Part shown: positions 29,459 through 38,620 of the stretch, piece after piece
Layout of the letters: each line of letters opens with the position of its first letter
Numbering within the stretch: the stretch's first letter is position 1
Assembly (NCBI RefSeq): GCF_016617715.1
Contig: NZ_CP067225.1
Location: 1,674,001-1,738,000, forward strand
Origin: Paracoccus sp. MC1862
GTDB taxonomy: Bacteria; Pseudomonadota; Alphaproteobacteria; Rhodobacterales; Rhodobacteraceae
Reading direction: 5' to 3'
DNA: 64,000 nucleotides
Notes under the pieces: generated by a model
Seen by the model: only the letters and a program-made list of their open reading frames with translations
Databases searched by the model: none
What the model was told of the DNA's origin: nothing
Made by a program: the position numbers and the translations under genes

Positions 29459-30016
29459 ATGAGTTTCGAATTCTCGCGTCGCGGCCTTCTCGGCGTGTTC
29501 GCAGCGACGACGGTCGCTGCGGCCCCGGTGATGGCCAATGCCTTTGGGGTCGTCCGTGGCGCCGGCGATTACCGACGGGTGCGGATGTATTCGGGCCGGA
29601 CGGGCGAAAGCATCGACGCCGTGTATTGGGCGGATGGCAGGTATATCCGCGACGCCCTGAATGAAATCAACATCTTCATGCGCGACTGGCGCACGGGGCA
29701 GGTGATCGGGATCGACCCGCGCATGGTGGACATCGCAGCCGCCAGCGCCCGGCTGATGCAGACCAACGAACCCTACATGATGCTGTCGGGCTACCGCTCG
29801 CCCAAGACCAACGCGATGCTGCGCTCGCGCGGCGGCGGGGTGGCCCGGAACTCGCTGCACATGACCGGCAAGGCCGCCGACCTGCGGCTCAAGTCGCGCT
29901 CGGTCAACCAGATGTACAAGGCGGCGGCGGCGTGCCGGGCAGGCGGCGTCGGCAAGTATTCCAGCTCGAACTTCGTGCACATGGATTGCGGCCCGCTGCG
30001 CACCTGGGGCGGCTGA
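29459..30016 (+). CDS. DUF882 / M15-type murein endopeptidase (MepK/YcbK-like)
   Basis: About 185 residues with a Tat-type signal (FSRRGLLGVFAATTVAAAPV). The peptidase M15 zinc-site pattern is visible as HMTGKAADLR (His and Asp) and FVHMDCG (His). E. coli MepK cleaves 3-3 cross-links, opposing L,D-transpeptidases, and the divergent neighbour here is such an enzyme. The start is taken at 29459 to give a normal Tat n-region; an in-frame ATG at 29414 after GGGAGA is possible. Confidence 0.9.
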   Translation: MSFEFSRRGLLGVFAATTVAAAPVMANAFGVVRGAGDYRRVRMYSGRTGESIDAVYWADGRYIRDALNEINIFMRDWRTGQVIGIDPRMVDIAAASARLMQTNEPYMMLSGYRSPKTNAMLRSRGGGVARNSLHMTGKAADLRLKSRSVNQMYKAAAACRAGGVGKYSSSNFVHMDCGPLRTWGG

Positions 30017-30038
30017 GCCATTCCCCTACGGCCCGCTG

Positions 30039-30067
30039 AAAGCCCGCATCCCTGCGGGCTTTTGCTT
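30039..30067 (+). terminator. Intrinsic terminator
   Basis: AAAGCCCGC (30039-30047) and GCGGGCTTT (30054-30062) with loop ATCCCT, followed by TGCTTTT. It lies 22 bp after the MepK-like stop. Confidence 0.9.
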
Positions 30068-30146
30068 TTCCGAGGGACGGTGGCGCTTTCTTGCGCATCG
30101 CCTAGGCTTGCCCCTGCGATTCGCAATTTCATTCCAAGGACCATCC

Positions 30147-31574
30147 ATGACCCGCGTGATTCCCGTCCTTCTGTCCGGTGGCTCGGGAACGCGGCTGTGG
30201 CCGGTGTCGCGCAAGTCCTTCCCCAAGCAATTCGCCCCGCTGATCGGGGCACGGTCGCTGTTCCAGGCCTCGGCGCAACGTCTCTCCGGTCCCCGCTATG
30301 CCGACCCGCTGGTGCTGACCAACGCCGACTTCCGCTTCATCGTGACCGAGCAACTGGCCGAGGTGGCAATCACCCCTGCCGACATCCTGATCGAGCCTGC
30401 GGGGCGCAACACCGCACCGGCGATCCTTGCAGCGGCCCTGCATCTGGGGGCGAACGATCCTGATGCGCTGATGCTGGTCGCGCCCTCGGACCATGTCGTT
30501 CCCGACGCCGAAGCTTTCGGCCGTGCCGTCGATCAGGGGGTGCCGCTGGCACGGGATGGACGAATCGTGACCTTTGGAATCGCGCCAACCCGGCCCGAAA
30601 CCGGCTACGGCTATCTCGAACTCGACGGCGACAGCGGAGACAGCCCCGCCCCCCTGCGCCGCTTCGTCGAAAAGCCGGATGCCGAAACCGCCCGCGCGAT
30701 GCTGGCCGAGGGCCGGTTCCTCTGGAACGCGGGCATCTTCCTGTTCACCGCTCGCAGCATGATCGCGGCCTTCCGCGCCCATGCGCCCGAGTTCCTGCAG
30801 CCCGTCGAGGCGGCGCTGGCAGGGGCGAAGAAGGACCTCGGCTTCCTGCGGCTTGCACCCGAGCCGTGGGAGACGCTGCCGGATCTCTCCATCGACTATG
30901 CGGTGATGGAGAAGGCCGGCAACCTTTCGGTCGTGCGCTTTGCGGAACACTGGTCCGACCTTGGCGGCTGGGACGCGATCTGGCGCGAGGCGCAGGCGGA
31001 CGCCCCCGCGTGGCGGGGCGTCATCGCCGACGCCCGCTCGACCGCGATCGACTGCGACAACGTCCTGCTGCGTTCCGACGACGAGGCCATGCAGGTCGTC
31101 GGCATCGGCCTGAAGGACATGATGGTGGTCGCCACCGGCGACGCCGTGCTGGTGGCCGGCATGGACCGCGCGCAGGACGTGCGCCAGGCCGTCACCGCGC
31201 TGAAGTCCAAGGGCGCGCGGCAGGCGGAAAGCTTCCTGCGCGATCACCGACCCTGGGGCTGGTTCGAGACGCTGGTGATGGGCGAGCGCTTCCAGGTCAA
31301 GCGCATCGTCGTCCACCCCGGCGCCGCGCTGTCGCTGCAAAGCCATGTCCATCGGTCCGAACACTGGATCGTCGTCAGCGGCACGGCCAAGGTCACGGTG
31401 GACGACAAGGTGTCGCTGGTGACGGAAAACCAGTCGATCTACGTCCCTCTGGGCGCCGTTCACCGGATGGAGAACCCCGGCAAGGTGCCCATGGTCCTGA
31501 TCGAGGTCCAGACCGGCGTCTATCTGGGCGAGGACGACATCATCCGCTACGACGACGTTTACGCGCGGATCTGA
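30147..31574 (+). CDS. manC: Mannose-1-phosphate guanylyltransferase / mannose-6-phosphate isomerase
   Basis: A 475-residue bifunctional type II PMI-GMP. The N-terminal nucleotidyltransferase has LLSGGSGTRLWPVSRKSFPK and FVEKPD; the C-terminal cupin isomerase domain has HPGAALSLQSHVHRSEHW. It makes GDP-mannose for polysaccharide or LPS. ATG at 30147 follows AAGGA. It stands alone between a terminator and the convergent kup, whose stop is only ten bases away. It could supply other surface glycans than the Pel-like locus, which needs HexNAc. Confidence 0.95.
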   Translation: MTRVIPVLLSGGSGTRLWPVSRKSFPKQFAPLIGARSLFQASAQRLSGPRYADPLVLTNADFRFIVTEQLAEVAITPADILIEPAGRNTAPAILAAALHLGANDPDALMLVAPSDHVVPDAEAFGRAVDQGVPLARDGRIVTFGIAPTRPETGYGYLELDGDSGDSPAPLRRFVEKPDAETARAMLAEGRFLWNAGIFLFTARSMIAAFRAHAPEFLQPVEAALAGAKKDLGFLRLAPEPWETLPDLSIDYAVMEKAGNLSVVRFAEHWSDLGGWDAIWREAQADAPAWRGVIADARSTAIDCDNVLLRSDDEAMQVVGIGLKDMMVVATGDAVLVAGMDRAQDVRQAVTALKSKGARQAESFLRDHRPWGWFETLVMGERFQVKRIVVHPGAALSLQSHVHRSEHWIVVSGTAKVTVDDKVSLVTENQSIYVPLGAVHRMENPGKVPMVLIEVQTGVYLGEDDIIRYDDVYARI

Positions 31575-31584
31575 GCGGACGGGC

Positions 31585-33501
31585 CTAGATGTTCAGCTGC
31601 TGGCCCAGTTCCACCACCCGGTTCGTCGGCAGCCGGTAGAAGTTCGTGGGCTCGGAGGCCGAGCGATACATTCCCGCATAAAGCCGCGAGGCCCATACCG
31701 GCATCATCCGCCCCTTGCCGACCTTCAGCGAGCGGCGGTTGAGGAAATAGGACGTGCTCATCACTTCGAACCGGTGGCCCTGCGCCCGGCCCAGCGCCAG
31801 CGCGCGGGGAACGTTCGGCTGCTCCATGTAGCCGAAGCGCAGCCGCAGCCGCCAGAATCGGGGCGTCACCGCCTCGATGCGGAAGCGATCCGCGTCAGGC
31901 ACGGTGGGGGTGGTCGCGGTCTCGACCTTCACGATGTAGTTGCGTTCATGCAGGACGCGGTTGTGCTTGAGGTTGTGCATCAAGGCGGGCGGCGCGAAGG
32001 AGGGGTCCGCGGTCAGGAACACCGCCGTGCCGGGCACGATGGTGGGCGGGCTGGCTTCCAGCTTGGCGGCGAGGAAATCCAGCGCGATGGCCTCGGCCGA
32101 CAGCCGGTGCTGGATGATCTGCGTCCCGCGCATCCAGACGCCCATGAAGGTGATGACCACGGCGGCGAACAGCAGCGGGATATAGCCCCCGTCGGGCACC
32201 TTCAGCAGGTTCGCGTAAAGGAAGACCAGCTCGATCCCCAGGATCGGCAGCATGATCGCCAGCACCACCGGCCAGCGCCAGCCCCAGGCATAGCGGAAGA
32301 CGACGATCGCCAGGACCGAGGTGATGACCATGTCCCCCGTCACCGCGATGCCATAGGCGCTGGCCAGCCGCGACGATGATCCGAAGGCCAGCACCAGCGC
32401 GCAGACCCCGACCATCAGGATCGTGTTGACGCGCGGCAGGTAGATCTGTCCCGCCTGCCGGTCCGAGGTGTGCTGGATTTCCAGCCGCGGCACCAGCCCA
32501 AGCTGCACCGCCTGCTGCGCGACCGAGAAGGCGCCCGAGATCACCGCCTGGCTGGCGATCACCGTGGCCGCGGTCGCCAGCAGCACCAAGGGCAGCAGGA
32601 ACCAGTTTGGCGCCATCAGGAAGAAGGGGTTCGCCGCCCGTTCCGGGTGCGACAGCACCATCGCGCCCTGCCCGGCATAGGCCAGCGTCAGCGCCGGCAG
32701 CACGATCCACAGCCACGAGATCCTGACCGGACGGCGCCCGAAATGCCCCATGTCCGCGTAAAGCGCCTCGGCCCCCGTCACCGCCAGGAAGACCGAACCC
32801 ATGACCGGCAGCGCCCCGTATCCGTTGTCGGCGATGAAGCCAGCCGCGCGCAGCGGGTTCAGCGCCTGCAGGATTCGCGCGTCGTCCAGGATGTGCGAGG
32901 CGCCCAGCACGCCCATCACCCCGAACCACAGCAACATCACCGGGCCGAACAGCCGCGCCACTGCCTCGGTCCCGGACCGCTGCACCCAGAACAGCGCGAT
33001 CACGATCACCAGCGTGACCGGCACCACCCAATCCGAGGCATGGGGGACGACCAGCTCCATCCCCTCGATCGCGGCCATCACCGACATGGCAGGCGTGATC
33101 ATCGCATCGCCGAAGAACAGCGAGACGCCGACGATGCCGGTCAGATACAGCCACCAGGCCCGCCGCCCGCCCAGCGCGCCCTGCGCCTTGGCGACCAGCG
33201 ACAGGGTGCCGCCCTCGCCGTTGTTGTCGGCGCGCAGGATAAGGGTGACGTATTTCAGCGTCACGATCAGCATCACCGTCCAGAACAGCATCGACACGAT
33301 GCCGATCACCGCCGTTTCCGCCATGCCATGTTCATGCGCGTGGACCAGCGACTCGCGCAGGGCGTAAAGCGGCGAGGTGCCGATGTCGCCGAAAACGACG
33401 CCAAGGCAGGCCAGCACCAGCCCCGCGCCAAGCGCATCGGACGGGGGGTGAGTGTCGGAAGGTTCGGGGTCGCGCAGGTCGGCGGCGGCAGGCTCGGACA
33501 T
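31585..33501 (-). CDS. kup: Low-affinity K+ uptake protein Kup
   Basis: A 638-residue KUP/HAK potassium transporter. The first helix motif VFGDIGTSPLYALRES is diagnostic. About twelve membrane segments and a cytoplasmic C-terminal domain follow. The start at 33501 (MSEPAAADLRDPEP...) has a GAGGGCGATTCG leader; the open frame extends far upstream antisense to the aminotransferase but that part is not real. Confidence 0.96.
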   Translation of the reverse strand: MSEPAAADLRDPEPSDTHPPSDALGAGLVLACLGVVFGDIGTSPLYALRESLVHAHEHGMAETAVIGIVSMLFWTVMLIVTLKYVTLILRADNNGEGGTLSLVAKAQGALGGRRAWWLYLTGIVGVSLFFGDAMITPAMSVMAAIEGMELVVPHASDWVVPVTLVIVIALFWVQRSGTEAVARLFGPVMLLWFGVMGVLGASHILDDARILQALNPLRAAGFIADNGYGALPVMGSVFLAVTGAEALYADMGHFGRRPVRISWLWIVLPALTLAYAGQGAMVLSHPERAANPFFLMAPNWFLLPLVLLATAATVIASQAVISGAFSVAQQAVQLGLVPRLEIQHTSDRQAGQIYLPRVNTILMVGVCALVLAFGSSSRLASAYGIAVTGDMVITSVLAIVVFRYAWGWRWPVVLAIMLPILGIELVFLYANLLKVPDGGYIPLLFAAVVITFMGVWMRGTQIIQHRLSAEAIALDFLAAKLEASPPTIVPGTAVFLTADPSFAPPALMHNLKHNRVLHERNYIVKVETATTPTVPDADRFRIEAVTPRFWRLRLRFGYMEQPNVPRALALGRAQGHRFEVMSTSYFLNRRSLKVGKGRMMPVWASRLYAGMYRSASEPTNFYRLPTNRVVELGQQLNI

Positions 33502-33618
33502 CGAATCGCCCTCATGAGCAGCGGCGCGATATTTGGTGCGGGCCGAATGGATTGGCAAGCCCGCGCTTGACTGCACCCTGCCCCGTGCTAGCGTCCTGCG
33601 ACCCCCATCCGAACGAGC

Positions 33619-34950
33619 ATGCCCATGGCCTTGGACCGCAAACCCGCCCCGAACGACCTCAACGCCTTCTGGATGCCCTTCACGGCGAACCGCCAGTTCA
33701 AGCAGGCGCCCCGGATGCTGGTGGCCGCCAAGGACATGCACTACACCGCCGCCGACGGGCGGCAGGTGCTGGACGGCACGGCGGGCCTGTGGTGCTGCAA
33801 CGCAGGCCATACGCGGCCCCGGATCACCCAGGCGATCAGCGACATGGCCGGGACGCTGGACTATGCGCCGGCCTTCCAGATGGGCCACCCGACGGCCTTC
33901 GAACTGGCCAACCGCCTTGTGGACATCGCCCCCGAGGGGATGGAGCATGTCTTCTACACCAACTCGGGTTCCGAGGCGGTGGACACGGCGCTGAAGATCG
34001 CGCTGGCCTATCACCGCGCGCGGGGCGAGGGCAGCCGGACCCGCCTGATCGGGCGCGAGCGCGGCTATCACGGCGTGGGCTTCGGCGGGATTTCCGTGGG
34101 CGGGATCGTGAACAACCGCCGCGTCTTCGGCTCGCTTCTGGCGGGGGTGGACCACCTGCCGCACACGCATCTGCCGGAAAACCGCATGACGCGGGGGCAG
34201 CCCGAACATGGCGCGCATCTGGCGGACGAACTGGAACGCATCGTCGCCCTGCACGGCGCCGACACCATTGCGGCGGTGATCGTGGAACCGATGGCGGGGT
34301 CCACCGGCGTCCTGCTGCCGCCTAGGGGCTACCTGGAACGCCTGCGCGAAATCACCCGAAAGCACGGCATCCTGCTGATCTTCGACGAGGTCATCACCGG
34401 CTTCGGCCGCCTGGGTTCCCCCTTCGCGGCGCAGCATTTCGGGGTGGTGCCGGACATGATCACCTGCGCCAAGGGGCTGACGAACGGCGTGATCCCGATG
34501 GGGGCGGTGCTGACCTCGGGGTCGATCCACGACGCCTTCATGCAGGGGCCGGAGCATGTGATCGAACTGTTTCACGGCTACACCTATTCCGGCAACCCCA
34601 TCGCCTCGGCGGCAGCCATTGCGACGCTGGAAACCTATGCGGAAGACGGGCTGCTGACGCGGGCCGCGTCACTGGAGGCGTATTGGGAGCAGGCGCTGCA
34701 CGGGCTGGCCGACCACCCCCATGTCGTGGACATCCGCAACATGGGCCTGATCGGCGCCGTCGAGCTTGCGCCCGTCGAGGGCCAGCCCGGCAAGCGCGCC
34801 TTCGACGCCTTCCTGCGCGCCTTCGAGGCCGGCATCCTGATCCGTGTGACCGGCGACATCATCGCCCTGTCCCCGCCGCTGATCATCACCGAGGCGGAGA
34901 TCGACGAGCTGATCGGCACGCTGGGCGAGGTGCTGCGGGCCGGTGCCTGA
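33619..34950 (+). CDS. Class III omega-aminotransferase (beta-alanine--pyruvate type)
   Basis: A 443-residue PLP enzyme. The PLP lysine lies in TCAKGLTNGVIPMGAV; other family motifs are YTNSGSEAVDTALKIA and IFDEVITGFGRLG. The N-terminus NAFWMPFTANRQFKQAPRML is typical of the omega-amino acid:pyruvate transaminases of Pseudomonas and alphaproteobacteria, which use beta-alanine and other omega-amines. Monocistronic, divergent from kup by 117 bp. Confidence 0.93.
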   Translation: MPMALDRKPAPNDLNAFWMPFTANRQFKQAPRMLVAAKDMHYTAADGRQVLDGTAGLWCCNAGHTRPRITQAISDMAGTLDYAPAFQMGHPTAFELANRLVDIAPEGMEHVFYTNSGSEAVDTALKIALAYHRARGEGSRTRLIGRERGYHGVGFGGISVGGIVNNRRVFGSLLAGVDHLPHTHLPENRMTRGQPEHGAHLADELERIVALHGADTIAAVIVEPMAGSTGVLLPPRGYLERLREITRKHGILLIFDEVITGFGRLGSPFAAQHFGVVPDMITCAKGLTNGVIPMGAVLTSGSIHDAFMQGPEHVIELFHGYTYSGNPIASAAAIATLETYAEDGLLTRAASLEAYWEQALHGLADHPHVVDIRNMGLIGAVELAPVEGQPGKRAFDAFLRAFEAGILIRVTGDIIALSPPLIITEAEIDELIGTLGEVLRAGA

Positions 34951-35037
34951 GGCGCCCCGGCGGCCATGGCCCTCAACCCGCCAAGCTGCGGGAACGGCAG
35001 GACGACCGGCGCGCTTTGGAAATAACGGACGATCCGG

Positions 35038-36039
35038 TCATCGCCGATCCTTCTTTCCGGCCCTGCGCCCCGGCGCATTCTCCTCTCCGGCGGCGATGCG
35101 GGTGCAGCCACGGCCGGCGTGCTTGGCGGCATAAAGCGCGGCGTCGGCGTCGGCCTCCATCCGTGCCCAGGTGATCCGCTGATAACGGGATGAAATCGCG
35201 ACTCCCAGGCTGGTCGATACGCGGCTGAGCGTTCCGGCGATCTCCACCGGCGTTTCGATCCGCTGGATGATGCGGCGGCCCATCGCCTCAAGCACGGCGG
35301 GATCGCACAAGCCCGGCAGCAGCAGAACGAACTCGTCGCCTCCGGTCCGCGCGACCGTGTCGACCTCGCGGACGATGGCCCGCAGGCTGGCCGCGACCTG
35401 CCGCAGCATCTCGTCCCCCGCAGCATGACCCAAGCTGTCGTTCAGGGGCTTGAAATGGTCGAGGTCCATGACGATCAGCGCGAAGTGGTGCGGATCGCTG
35501 TGCATGGCCCCTTGCCGCAGCGCCTCGAAGGCCAGTTGCAGGCCGCGGCGATTGTAAAGCCCGGTCAACGGATCGGTGAAAGCCTCGGCTTCGGCGCGGG
35601 TCCGGGCGGCGACCAGGCGGCTGTTGGCACGCGACAGTTCCTGCGTCATGGCGCCGTTGGCCTCGTGCAGGAACAGGAACTCCATCGCCAGATCCGACGG
35701 GGCGAAATCGCGGTCGGTCAGGTCATGGCGGCGGATGGCATCGACAAGGCCGATGCCCAGCCCGAGGTTCAGCAGCAGCCCACCTCCCGCAATTCCTACC
35801 GCACGCCCGCGCAGGATCTGGCCCGGCGAGGACCGGACGCGCAGGAACACCCGCTCGGCCTCGGCCAGCCCGGAAAGCGGGGTCGAGGCGTCGGCGCCGA
35901 CAGGCTCGAACGCCGCGTCAAAGGTTTCCGCCGCGCCGACGATTCGCCGCAGGGTCGGGCCTGCCGACAGGATCTGCCCATGCGCATCCAGATGCAGGTG
36001 CATCGGCATCAGCATCAGCGCAGCCTCTGCCAGCGTCAT
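35038..36039 (-). CDS. Diguanylate cyclase with HNOBA-type N-terminal domain
   Basis: A 333-residue protein. Residues about 1-110 (MHLHLDAHGQILSAGPTLRR...) resemble the PAS-like HNOBA domain found with H-NOX partners. A short linker follows, then a GGDEF domain with TDPLTGLYNRRG and an intact ARTGGDEFVLLL. It should make cyclic-di-GMP. The ATG overlaps the H-NOX-like gene's stop (ATGA), so the sensor and cyclase are coexpressed. No RxxD motif occurs at the expected distance upstream of GGDEF, so product inhibition may be absent. Confidence 0.9.
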   Translation of the reverse strand: MTLAEAALMLMPMHLHLDAHGQILSAGPTLRRIVGAAETFDAAFEPVGADASTPLSGLAEAERVFLRVRSSPGQILRGRAVGIAGGGLLLNLGLGIGLVDAIRRHDLTDRDFAPSDLAMEFLFLHEANGAMTQELSRANSRLVAARTRAEAEAFTDPLTGLYNRRGLQLAFEALRQGAMHSDPHHFALIVMDLDHFKPLNDSLGHAAGDEMLRQVAASLRAIVREVDTVARTGGDEFVLLLPGLCDPAVLEAMGRRIIQRIETPVEIAGTLSRVSTSLGVAISSRYQRITWARMEADADAALYAAKHAGRGCTRIAAGEENAPGRRAGKKDRR

Positions 36040-36602
36040 GCGGCCCCCACGGTCGGATCGCTGATCGAGAAGGGCCGGCCGGCGTTGAAATCGACCACCG
36101 GAACATCGACCAAGACCCGCCCGCCTGCCACCTCGATAACCGCGAGCACCCCGTAATCGTCGGCCATGGCATGCAGCATCCCGGCCACGGCATGCAGCCA
36201 CAAGGGATCGCACGAAGACCGGATCTCCCACCCAGAAGCAGTGGGCATGACCGACAGCACCGGCAGCCTGAGCCGATGGACCACCATCTGGCCGCGCTCC
36301 CGTATCTCCTCAAGGCTCATCATGAAGGCGGCGAAGTCGCTGCCGGCGAAACGCAGAAGCCGTCGCATCGGCGCGAGTTGCGCCATCCAGGCGCCCAGAT
36401 CCTCGGCCAGTTCAGGCGGCGAACGGTCGAGCTGCCCCGCAAGAGCCGCGATCAGCCGGCCGGTGATCTCGGCCTCGGTGCTGTCCATGATCTCGAATCC
36501 ACACGGATCGACCCCGACCGCCCGTGCCGTCGCCGTCCAGACCGCCTCGCCATAGGTGGCGCGGGCGAATTCCTCGACCGCGCGGTTGACCAGCCCGTGC
36601 AT
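36036..36602 (-). CDS. H-NOX (haem NO-binding) family protein lacking the haem-ligand residues
   Basis: A 188-residue H-NOX-like protein: MHGLVNRAVEEFARATYGEA and the LRFAGSDFAAFMMSLEEI region match the fold. Aligned with Thermoanaerobacter H-NOX, the proximal haem histidine (H102) is Arg101 here, and the propionate-binding Y-x-S-x-R motif reads I127-R-S129-S-C131, so only Ser is kept. It probably does not bind haem in the usual way. Coupled to the HNOBA-GGDEF gene, so it may still control cyclic-di-GMP synthesis with another ligand. Confidence 0.85.
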   Translation of the reverse strand: MHGLVNRAVEEFARATYGEAVWTATARAVGVDPCGFEIMDSTEAEITGRLIAALAGQLDRSPPELAEDLGAWMAQLAPMRRLLRFAGSDFAAFMMSLEEIRERGQMVVHRLRLPVLSVMPTASGWEIRSSCDPLWLHAVAGMLHAMADDYGVLAVIEVAGGRVLVDVPVVDFNAGRPFSISDPTVGAA

Positions 36603-36658
36603 CCCACTCTCCTGCCTTCCGGCCAGCTTGCACGGCAGAGTTTAAGATCCGGTAAAGA

Positions 36659-36937
36659 TCAGCGCAGGATGCCCGCGGCAAGCGCCTCGCGGGTGTGGGC
36701 GACCGTCGCCTCGGGCCAGCCGGACGCCGCCGCAAAGGCGGCAAGCCGGTCGTCGCTGGCGCAGATGAAGTCCACCAGGGCCGAGGCGAAATCCGTCGAC
36801 GGCGTGGCCGCAAGGGCCCGCAGGTCGGCCGAATCAAGGCCGGTTTCCGTGCAAAGCGCTTCGACCAGGTCGGGGCATCCGGCAAGATGGCCGAGGATCG
36901 ATTCGGCAAGGGCGTCAAGGGAACTGCGCGAGATCAT
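36659..36937 (-). CDS. DUF3572 family protein
   Basis: About 92 residues, all-helical, with segments LAESILGHLAGCPDLVEALC and ALVDFICASDDRLAAFAAAS typical of DUF3572. This small family of unknown function is often beside pleD-like genes in alphaproteobacteria, as here (127 bp, divergent). In-frame starts at 36949 or 36967 would add 4 or 10 residues; the ribosome binding site does not decide. Confidence 0.75.
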   Translation of the reverse strand: MISRSSLDALAESILGHLAGCPDLVEALCTETGLDSADLRALAATPSTDFASALVDFICASDDRLAAFAAASGWPEATVAHTREALAAGILR

Positions 36938-37063
36938 GACGCGTCTCATGCCCTTGCGCCGCGCCATCCGCAAGCACGCTATGGTGATGGCGGGGAAGGG
37001 AAACGGTTTGTTAATCAGTTCCACGCAGATTGTCCCCACAAGCGCAACCCGCAAGGAGCAGGC

Positions 37064-38449
37064 ATGGAAGGGCAAATCCTGGTGGTCGATGGCACGGCCA
37101 CGAACCGGATCACGCTCAAGGTGCGTCTTTCCGCGGCATGCTACGACCCCCTGACGGCCCGCACGGGCGCCGAGGCCTTGGCGGTCCTGGCGCGCTGCCG
37201 GCCCGGCATCGTGCTGATCGGCGGTCCTCCCGACGACATGGAGCCGGTCGAGCTTTGCGGGCGTATCGCCCGTGCAGAACCGGGCCTTCCCGTGGTGATG
37301 ATGGTTCCGCAGAACCAGCGCATCGCCGCCCTGAAGGCGGGCGCCGCGGCCGTCCTGGAACTGCCCCTGGATGAAGGTGGCCTGTTCGCGCGCATCCGGG
37401 CGCTGATGCGGGATCGGCATCATGCCGTCGCGGCAGTTGCCGTTCCGGGAATGGCCGAGGAACAGCAGGCGTTTCTGCCCGCCCCTGCCACCGCGGCGCG
37501 GTCGGTCCTGCTGATCGCGGGTGACACAGGGGTCGCGATGGGATGGCGGCACGCGCTGGCGCCGCGGCTTGCGGCGCAGTTGCGGATCGCCGACCCCGAA
37601 CGGGCTCTGGCCGAGGCGGCGGTGGGGCTGGTGCCCGACCTTTACCTGATCGCCACGGACATGGCGCAACCCGGCGACGGGCTGCGGCTGCTGTCCGAAC
37701 TGCGCTCTCGCCGGTCGTCCCGTGACGCGGCTTTCGCGATGGTGCTGGAACCGCAGCGGCGCGACATGATGCCGGTCGCGCTCGACCTTGGAGCGGGGGA
37801 TGCGCTCTTGTCGACGCTGGTGACGACCGGGATGGCCGACGAGGCGGCGCTGCGGCTGGATGCGCTGATTCGGCGCAAGCTGTCCGCCGATGGACGCCGT
37901 GCCGCCGAGGAACGTGAACGCGCGCTTGCCTGGATCGATCCGCTGACCGCCCTGCCGAACCGGCGATACGCACTGCAGCGTTTGGTCGGGCTTTGCAGCC
38001 GCGACGCCGGCATCTGCACGATCATCGCCATCGACATTGACCGTTTCAAGGAGGTCAACGACCGCCATGGCCATGCCGCCGGCGATGCCGTTCTGGCCGA
38101 TGTGGCCGCGCGGCTTGATCGCGCGGTGCCGGCACCCGGCTTCGTCGCCCGCGTCGGCGGAGAGGAATTCCTGGCCATCCTGCCCGACACCTCGAAAACC
38201 GAGGCCGCCGCCGTGGCCCGCCGGATGCGCGCCCTCGTGTCCGATGAATGGATACGCCTGCCCGGCCGTGATGAGGGTGTCGCCCTGCGCATCACCATCT
38301 CGGCAGGAATTGCAAGCGTCGGCTCGGGTCCGCATGACCCACGCGGCCGCGCGAGGGCGCTGATGGAGCAGGCCGACGACGCGCTGCTGCGGGCCAAGCG
38401 CAGCGGCCGGGACCGGCTGATGATCTCGGGGGTCAATGCGGCGGCCTGA
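37064..38449 (+). CDS. PleD-like diguanylate cyclase (REC-REC-GGEEF) with degenerate receiver domains
   Basis: A 461-residue protein with PleD architecture. Residues 1-120 are receiver domain 1, about 145-270 receiver domain 2, and about 290-461 the GGDEF domain (DPLTALPNRRYAL, ARVGGEEFLAILP). The phosphoacceptor Asp equivalent of PleD D53 is Gly53 (PGIVLIGGPPDDM), the acidic pair is reduced to VVDG, and receiver 2 also lacks it (PDLYLIATDMAQP). No RxxD inhibitory site precedes GGEEF. The cyclase should be active but not phosphorylation-controlled. ATG follows AAGGAG. Confidence 0.9.
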   Translation: MEGQILVVDGTATNRITLKVRLSAACYDPLTARTGAEALAVLARCRPGIVLIGGPPDDMEPVELCGRIARAEPGLPVVMMVPQNQRIAALKAGAAAVLELPLDEGGLFARIRALMRDRHHAVAAVAVPGMAEEQQAFLPAPATAARSVLLIAGDTGVAMGWRHALAPRLAAQLRIADPERALAEAAVGLVPDLYLIATDMAQPGDGLRLLSELRSRRSSRDAAFAMVLEPQRRDMMPVALDLGAGDALLSTLVTTGMADEAALRLDALIRRKLSADGRRAAEERERALAWIDPLTALPNRRYALQRLVGLCSRDAGICTIIAIDIDRFKEVNDRHGHAAGDAVLADVAARLDRAVPAPGFVARVGGEEFLAILPDTSKTEAAAVARRMRALVSDEWIRLPGRDEGVALRITISAGIASVGSGPHDPRGRARALMEQADDALLRAKRSGRDRLMISGVNAAA

Positions 38450-38620
38450 GGCGCGGCCGCTGCCTGTCCGCTTGCGGCGACGGTGCTTCTTGCCGGGCCA
38501 GCCTCCCGCTGCTAAGGCGTTCGTCATGAACGGGCGCCCGACCATCTGCTGCATTACCGTCTGACACAAGGCCAGGCGGGACGTTCACGCGCGACTTGAA
38601 CCCCGCCCAAGGGGGAATTC

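Noticed and set aside
33502..34575. N-terminal extension of the kup frame to almost 1000 codons
   Set aside because: It runs antisense to the well-supported aminotransferase gene; the start at 33501 has a proper leader and normal Kup length.
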